From Litsea cubeba (lineage: Eukaryota > Streptophyta > Magnoliopsida > Laurales > Lauraceae): DNA of 64,000 nucleotides. The stretch spans positions 132,809,642 through 132,873,641 of the forward strand of contig CM022946.1 of the NCBI GenBank assembly GCA_012931725.1. Reading direction: 5' to 3'. The position numbers and the translations under genes were made by a program. This document shows positions 58,215 through 64,000 of this stretch, in pieces. The notes under the pieces are model-generated. The model saw nothing but the letters and a program-made list of their open reading frames with translations. It had not been told where the DNA came from and ran no database searches. How positions within the stretch are numbered: the first letter of the stretch is position 1; each line of letters starts with the position of its first letter.

Positions 58215-59278
58215 TCATTCTTTTGAAGAAGAGCTTGAGGAAGGATCACTCTGTCGTCCTTTGCTTGAAGGAGCAGGGGATTCTTCTGAATGTCTTCTTG
58301 TCCTTGAGATGCTGCGGGTTATCGGACGTCGGACATGGATTTTTGTTGCTGACTTTTGGCGCCTTCTGATTTTTCTAACCATATGGATAGCAGCAACTTG
58401 GTTAGGTCTTTCTTTTTCGACCCATTTGGGAGAGACTTGAAGTGTAGGAGGCTGGGTCCTTTGCTTCTCTAGTCTCTTTTGCCGATACGACGCGCGGTGG
58501 CGTATACGACGAGCAATTTGAGCTTCGGTCAGCTCTGCTGGGCTTTGACAACGAAGGATGTGCTCCCCGGGCGCAGCAGCCATGCCTATCTTCTTTGTAA
58601 CTGGGCAAGGACAGGATGCGAACCCTGTCCTTTGCCTGTTGCAGCGAAGCTTTGAATTTTTCAAGTTCGGCCCCTGTAGAGATGAAGGGTCGAACTGCAG
58701 GTTTGTAGGCCTTAGCAGGTGCTTGCGGAGGCCTTGTGATGCATGACTTGATTTTGGGCTTGTAGGAACAAGCCGGCTCATGCTGGGTTGACTTGAGAGT
58801 TAGATTGGAGATGGGTCTCTCCTCTTTCATGTAGGCAAGAGGGTAGAACTGGTTCTCCTTGAGTGGGGCCAGGAATGCTAGCTTGGTGGATGTTTGGGAC
58901 CTTCTTTGTTTTGGTGATGGTCTTGCGGACCAAGTCTTGGGATAAACCCGGTCGTTTGAGGGTTGAGGCTTCATGGGGCTGCCACGGGCTTCGGGCCTTC
59001 TGGTGCTCGCCTTTGGTGTCACAGTAGTGACACGTCGAGAGGCGATCGAGTTTCTGCTTCTTGGAAGGAGCAGTTTGTTCCTTGGGAAGTGGGAATGGTC
59101 CCAGCGTCCCAAAGACAATAGTCTGGGGAGTCGAGGTTGACCCGGAGTTCAGAGAGTTGCCGAAGGAGTTCACGCTTCAGCAGCTGATGGGGCGCTTGTA
59201 GGTGCGCGTGGTTTGCTTTTGTTGAAGCATAAGTTGGTGCTTGTTCTCGTCGAAGGTAATGGTTAGTGAAGCTGCCAT
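58215..59278 (-). pseudogene. Extra ORF1 upstream of gag, element BC
   Basis: Same protein as 37149-38219, starting at ATG 59276-59278. A stop just inside the N-terminal region, an insertion of about 4 nt near 59050 (after PSKKQK) and a small deletion near 58560 scatter the sequence over three frames. It ends about 50 nt before the gag ATG. Function unknown; the basic Arg/Ser-rich C-terminus matches that of element A. Confidence 0.75.
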
Positions 59279-60364
59279 TGTTAGTTTTCGAAAAGTTTTT
59301 GAAATAAGACCACATCCATTAGTAATCACAAGAATATAATGATCATAAATGGGAAGTTCTATGGTTTTGTCTTTTCAAATTGCTCGAGGGAGATGACCCA
59401 AGTAATATGAAGAAGGCAGAAAGCCATAGAGGGCACAATTGTTCTGATCGTAGGTATAGAAGCCCAGAATGAGTGTCCCATTGACTGCTAGAAGCAATTG
59501 TGAACTTAAATTCGACTTATCGAGAAGCAGAGCTTACTCGAGGTAATAAGAATATAAAGTTGGAGTTACAAATGTGCCGGTCGCGAATACAATAGACCCT
59601 GAAAGGGCGTACTAGTACCGCTAGACACAAATGTTTGGAGACCACATCCATGAGATGAGATTCCCTATTTTGAAAGGTCAAGATTGGATTCATCAAAGAG
59701 AGCAGATGGTATTCCGATCCAAATACGGTCTCAGCGATTTACGCGAGTGCCATTATTTAGAAGGAAATGAACCATAATTTCTCGGATCTGAATCCAAAAA
59801 TGAAGAATTTTTTTTTTTTTGAAAGGCCAAAATTGGGTTCATCAAAGAGAGCAAAAGGCACTCCAATCTGAACACGGGCTCAGCGATTTCCGCGAGCGCC
59901 AGTGCTCAGAACGGAGAAGACCAAGATTTCTCCAATATAAACCCAAAATGACGGAAAAAAAAAATTTTAGATTTTTCTTTTTTTTTAAGAATTTTTTTTA
60001 AAAAATTTCTTTTTATTTATTTATTTATATTTTTTTTTAAAAAAAAATTTATTTTTTATTTTAAAATTTATATTTTTAAAAAAATTTATTTTGAAAAAAT
60101 TTTATTTAAAAGACGAGAGAGTACACATAGGCCTCCTAACCCGGTCTTATGAAATCTGATTGATAGAATTGCCCCTAGGTAAGGGTATGATTAGTTAATG
60201 AACCCGTTTGGAAGACTCTTGCCTAAAACAGTCAAGCTGTCTCCACACTCTAGACATGGCTTTTCTTGAATCAACCATGATCAAAGAACGCAGGTGGTTT
60301 AACCTTAATAGTCTATGTCTTTTTTTTTGTTTTATTTTATATATATATATATATAAAAAAATTA
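59279..60364 (-). other. Leader of element BC, gag-proximal part
   Basis: Non-coding. It has the GCGAGCGCCAGTGCTCAG-type block seen twice in leader A and a long A/T homopolymer-rich tract (59950-60110) that also contains short ORF artefacts. Confidence 0.65.
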
Positions 60365-61760
60365 GATCTTTAATGAACTCATTGAAGAGAAACAATGGCC
60401 CAAAACCTTAGTCGAACAGGCTCAACATTTCTGCAAGCACGATGAACGATAGGAAAGGATCAAGGTTTCTCAATTTTGAATCCAAAATGAAAAATCTGAT
60501 TTTTTGTTTTTTTTTTTTAGATCTTAATGAACTCATCGAAGAGAAACGATGGCCCAAAACTTAGTCGAACAGGCTCAACATTTCTGCAAGCACGATGAAC
60601 GATAGGAAAGGATCAAGGTTTCTCAATTTTGAATTCAAACCGAGAAATCTAATTTTTTGTTTTTTTTTTTTAGATCTTTAATGAACTCATCGAAGAGAAA
60701 CGATGGCCCAAAACCTTAGTCGAACAGGCTCAACATTTTTGCAAGCACAATGAACGATAGGAAAGGATCAAGGTTTCTCAATTTTGAATCCAAAATGAAA
60801 AATCTGATTTTTTGTTTTTTTTTTTTTAGATCTTTAATGAACTCATAGAAGAGAAACGATGGCCCGAAACCTTAGTCGAACAGGCTCAACATTTCTGCAA
60901 GCACGATGAAAGATAGGAAAGGATCAAGGTTTCTCAATTTTGAATCCAAAATGAAAAATCTGATTTTTTTGTTTTTTTTTCTTGATCTTTAATGAACTCA
61001 TCGAAGAGAAACGATGGCCTAAAACCTTAGTCGAACAGGCTCAACATTTCTGCAAGCACGATGAACGATAGGAAAGGATCAAGGTTTCTCAATTTTGAAT
61101 CCAAAATGAAAAATCTGATTTTTTTTTTTTTTTTAGATCTTTAATGAACTCATCGAAGAGAAACGATGGCCCAAAAACTTAGTCGAACAGGCTCAACATT
61201 TCTGCAAGCACGATGAACGATAGGAAAGGATCAAGGTTTCTCAATTTTGAATTCAAACCGAGAAATCTAATTTTTTGTTTTATTTTTTAGATCTTTAATG
61301 AACTCATCGAAGAGAAACGATGGCCCAAACCTTAGTCGAACAGGCTCAACATTTTTGCAAGCACAATGAACGATAGGAAAGGATCAAGGTTTCTCAATTT
61401 TGAATCCAAAATGAAAAATCTGATTTTTTTGTTTTTTTTGTTTTAGATCTTTAATGAACTCATAGAAGAGAAACGATGGCCCAAAACCTTAGTCGAACAG
61501 GCTCAACATTTCTGCAAGCACAATGAACGATAGGAAAGGATCAAGGTTTCTCAATTTTGAATCCAAAATGAAAAATCTGATTTTTTTTGTTTTTTTTTCT
61601 TGATCTTTAATGAACTCATCGAAGAGAAACGATGGCCTAAAACCTTAGTCGAACATGCTCAACATTTCTGCAAGCACGATGAACGATAGGAAAGGATCAA
61701 GGTTTCTCAATTTTGAATCCAAAATGAAAAATCTGATTTTTTTTTTAAAAGAGAAAGGGT
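60365..61760. repeat. Nine-unit ~155-bp leader repeat with 617-bp higher-order period
   Basis: Units with TTAATGAACTCATCGAAGAG start near 60365, 60519, 60672, 60828, 60984, 61135, 61289, 61445 and 61601. Units 2-5 and 6-9 match pairwise by private variants. Units 2 and 6 end GAATTCAAACCGAG; units 3 and 7 have ATTTTTGCAAGCACAATG; units 4 and 8 have CTCATAGAAG; units 5 and 9 have CTTGATC and GGCCTAAAA. The spacing is 616-617 bp, so a four-unit block was duplicated. Confidence 0.92.
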
Positions 61761-61943
61761 GGAAATAAATTCAAAGAATTAGGAATTTTCAAAAAATCTC
61801 ATCTCATTTTTTTTAGATGCGGAATCCAATATAGGCCACCAAGTAGAAAGTAGCCAAGGAATCAAGAAAAGAAGTATAAGCATAGAGCAATAGATATGAT
61901 ATGCAAATATTTCATTTCTAGCATTGCGTTCTCAAATGAATGT

Positions 61944-61961
61944 GTCCCACCGGGTGTGCCA
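61944..61961 (-). other. Candidate primer-binding site of element BC
   Basis: Minus strand TGGCACACCCGGTGGGAC, 3 nt after the LTR end at 61965. It differs from that of element A at two positions; tRNA not identified. Confidence 0.65.
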
Positions 61962-61964
61962 GCT

Positions 61965-64000
61965 TGATGGACCGGCGCTTCCGCTTGGTTCTACCGAGGT
62001 CGGCGGACGTGGGAGTCCGTTTGGGTCCGACCCTTTCGTAACCGGGGGGCAGAGGCGTGCATCAACATTTTTTTTTGTGTGGGTGTGCCAGATTTTCTAT
62101 TTTACTTGGAATTGCAAGTGGTGATCCGGAGATCAACCTTCACAAGTAAAAAGGAAATCAACTTCTTTCAAGTTTTCCATTGCACATATATTTAAGAAAA
62201 GAGACATTTTCTTGATTTGCCGTGAAAGGCGATTTTTTGGCATTTATAGCCGATTTTGGCGTTTATAGCCGATTTACAATCCTTATCAATAATGAAAGAT
62301 AAGAGTTGTGATTTTTGTCTCTTTTGAAAAAATACAAACTACAATGAAAAGCAAGAAAATGAGGATCTAACTTCTCAGGAGATTATGGGGGACCTATTCA
62401 GATTGACGGTCGCAAGCCATATGTGGACTTCACCATCATCCATGCATATGAGAACAGAGAATGCTATTGATTCGCTTGGCTTGGCTATAACTTCAGGTTT
62501 TTAGAGGACAAAGACCAAAAGGAGGTCCTATGTCCAACAAAAAGCCAAGTAGACGGGCTGAAAAGCCACGTCTAAGCCATTGGAGGCAGAAGGAGAAGGC
62601 AAGGACCTTGGGGGGGGGTACCCCCCAAGGGACTTTTGTCACCTTGTAGCGGTGGTCGGTGTAGAACTTCCGCAGAGTTTTCTCTATTTCTTTCTCTTAT
62701 ATTTCTGATGCCTTTTTCTGTCTGAGTTTCCGGATTTTCTACAGTCTGTTGTGTGTCTTTTCTTCTTGGAGTGCTCTCCTATTTATAAGCTTTTTGGTAG
62801 CCATTTAGGAGGGTTTATGGGCTTTTATTGTCATTAAGCCGCATAATGGGAGGAGTTACAGGATTTAATTCCTTTATTTTGTAACTCCTTTTTCTTGGCT
62901 TCTGATTGGCCGGAGGAGATTGAGGGCATTTAATCGCCTTTAATCGCCATGATGGGAGGAGTTTCATGGGTTAAATGCCATGAATCTCTTGACTTGTAAC
63001 TCTCGAATGCTTGCTTCTGATTGGGCCGTCCAAAGAAATGGATTAATGACTGTAATAAAGCTAGTCAATTAATCGCATTAAGTGGTCGCCGAGCAGTTGA
63101 AGAGTCGCGGGCCGTGCCGCGTCTTTTGGGATTCTTCTGGCGATGATCATCAATGGATCTTCATGTAGATCGACATCGGATGACCATGTAACTTCAGGAA
63201 TTGGTTGCCAACAGCAGTCGGTGCCATCTGTCCTGTCGATTTCTCGATCGGTCGGGTAGAAAGCACACTTTTTTTGGTTGACCGGTTGGCGAACAATGTT
63301 GATTTTGATACTCTTGATGATTGACCCGTGTTTTTGACGGATGTAAGAGGATTTGGTATCTCAAAAGTATGAATTTTGGAAAATACCAGAGGTCGGACGC
63401 TTCGAATCGCGAAAAAACGGCGAAAAACGGGGTTTCTGGGGCTCTCCCGGCGAACCCGAGCTCCAGGGTCGCCGGCGTCCCTGGCCCAGGGTCGCAGGCT
63501 GGGGGGGTTTTCCCCCCTTTTGTCCCGTTTTGTGTCCTTTTTTGCTGTTTTTCGATTCTTTTTTCTTCTATATTTTTCCTTGACATTTTTTATCATTTAT
63601 TGGCCTGATCTCCTTATAGAAAACCTGATGAGAATCCTTGCATTTTATTTTGCAAAGTTTCCAATTTTCTGAGAAAGCCGAAGACTTTGTCGTGCAGAGC
63701 TGCCGATTTTCCGTCAGAAGCTGAAACTGGGTCAAACGATGTCGGAATGACCTGATATTTGGTGTGAAGCCTCCTGAGCAATAAATAAGACCAACCATAG
63801 GCTTTTGTTTGAGTTTTGAAGGCATTTGGGGTCCTATCACCAGCAGACTTGTATTTGTCGCGATGAAGATGTCGCAGCTTGATGTGCAGTCAACTGATGT
63901 CTGATTGACTTGAAATTTGACAGGGAACCTATTGGAGTCATTTTAAGATGATCCATAGGCTCTGTCTTGGAAACCATGGTCTCGGGGAGCTTCGCCACCG
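61965..64000 (-). repeat. 5' LTR (LTR C) of element BC (partial)
   Basis: Matches LTR B from its TGATGG end to the window edge, which falls inside the U3 repeats. It has only two minisatellite units (62236-62276) and differs from B by indels around 63470-63500. The TATA box is at 62779-62787 (minus strand). Confidence 0.92.
62779..62787 (-). promoter_or_regulatory. LTR C TATA box
   Basis: Minus strand TATAAATAG, conserved with LTRs A and B. It would drive the sense transcript of BC. Confidence 0.65.

Larger units (their letters stand above)
38217..64000 (-). mobile_element. Tat-type gypsy element BC (giant, degenerate, nested)
   Basis: The 3' LTR (38217-40798) and 5' LTR (61965 onward, cut by the window) flank 21.2 kb of internal DNA, about 18.2 kb without the solo-LTR insertion. 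Minus-strand order: primer site, repeat leader, extra ORF1, gag-protease, RT-RNase H, second RNase H, integrase remnant, then 7 kb of 3' sequence holding an antisense gene and minisatellites. A second, archaeal-type RNase H after the first is the diagnostic trait of the Tat lineage. The integrase core is deleted and all sense genes carry stops, so the copy is dead. LTRs B and C show substitutions and indels, so the insertion is old. Confidence 0.9.

Noticed and set aside
60365..61760. CRISPR-like array
   Set aside because: Units are contiguous 155-bp tandem repeats without unique spacers, in a plant retroelement leader.

Overview
The window is transposable-element DNA from a plant nuclear genome, almost certainly a flowering plant. 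It contains Ty3/gypsy Tat-type coding regions with two RNase H domains, a Sirevirus-like Ty1/copia element, initiator-Met tRNA primer sites, a plant mobile domain gene and long nested LTR retrotransposons. I see no convincing host gene, rRNA, tRNA or CRISPR array. The species cannot be named from this sequence.

Layout. (1) 1-24162 is a head-to-tail array of one LTR family on the minus strand with a period of about 5.87 kb: LTR - 1.9 kb internal - LTR and so on. It has four complete LTRs of 3967-3969 bp, one LTR cut by the window edge, and four internal segments. Each internal segment has a perfect 12-nt iMet primer-binding site at one end and a G-rich polypurine tract at the other, but no gag or pol, so the family is non-autonomous. 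(2) 24163-24582 and 32880-32942 are the only probable pre-insertion DNA: a CCT microsatellite and a 66-bp tandem repeat carrying a 16-bp palindrome. (3) 24583-32878 is a Sirevirus-like element on the minus strand, inserted in that repeat with a perfect TCGAC target duplication. It keeps a gag-like coiled-coil/zinc-knuckle ORF and a broken envelope-position ORF but has no pol. (4) 32943-38216 is the 5' part of a plus-strand Tat element (element A): LTR, primer site, leader and an open extra ORF. (5) 38217 to the window end is a second, oppositely oriented Tat element of the same family (element BC), inserted into A. On the minus strand it reads: 5' LTR (61965 onward), repeat-rich leader, extra ORF1, gag-protease, RT-RNase H, second RNase H, remnant integrase C-terminus, then a long 3' region and the 3' LTR (38217-40798). 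(6) 49235-52214 is a 2.98 kb solo-LTR-like insertion that splits the pol of BC between its two RNase H domains.

The most interesting object is an antisense gene inside BC (41972-46583, plus strand). It encodes a plant mobile domain protein and has its own TATA box, a 30-bp-period palindrome array upstream, and four recognisable GT-AG introns. It is now broken mainly by nonsense codons. In both this gene and the sense gag-pol, essentially every premature stop is one that a C-to-T change at CAG, CAA or CGA would create, which suggests decay by deamination of methylated cytosine.

The elements no longer work together as a functional unit. The inverted pair of 2.6 kb LTRs (A and B) with convergent promoters could make double-stranded RNA and so help silence the family.
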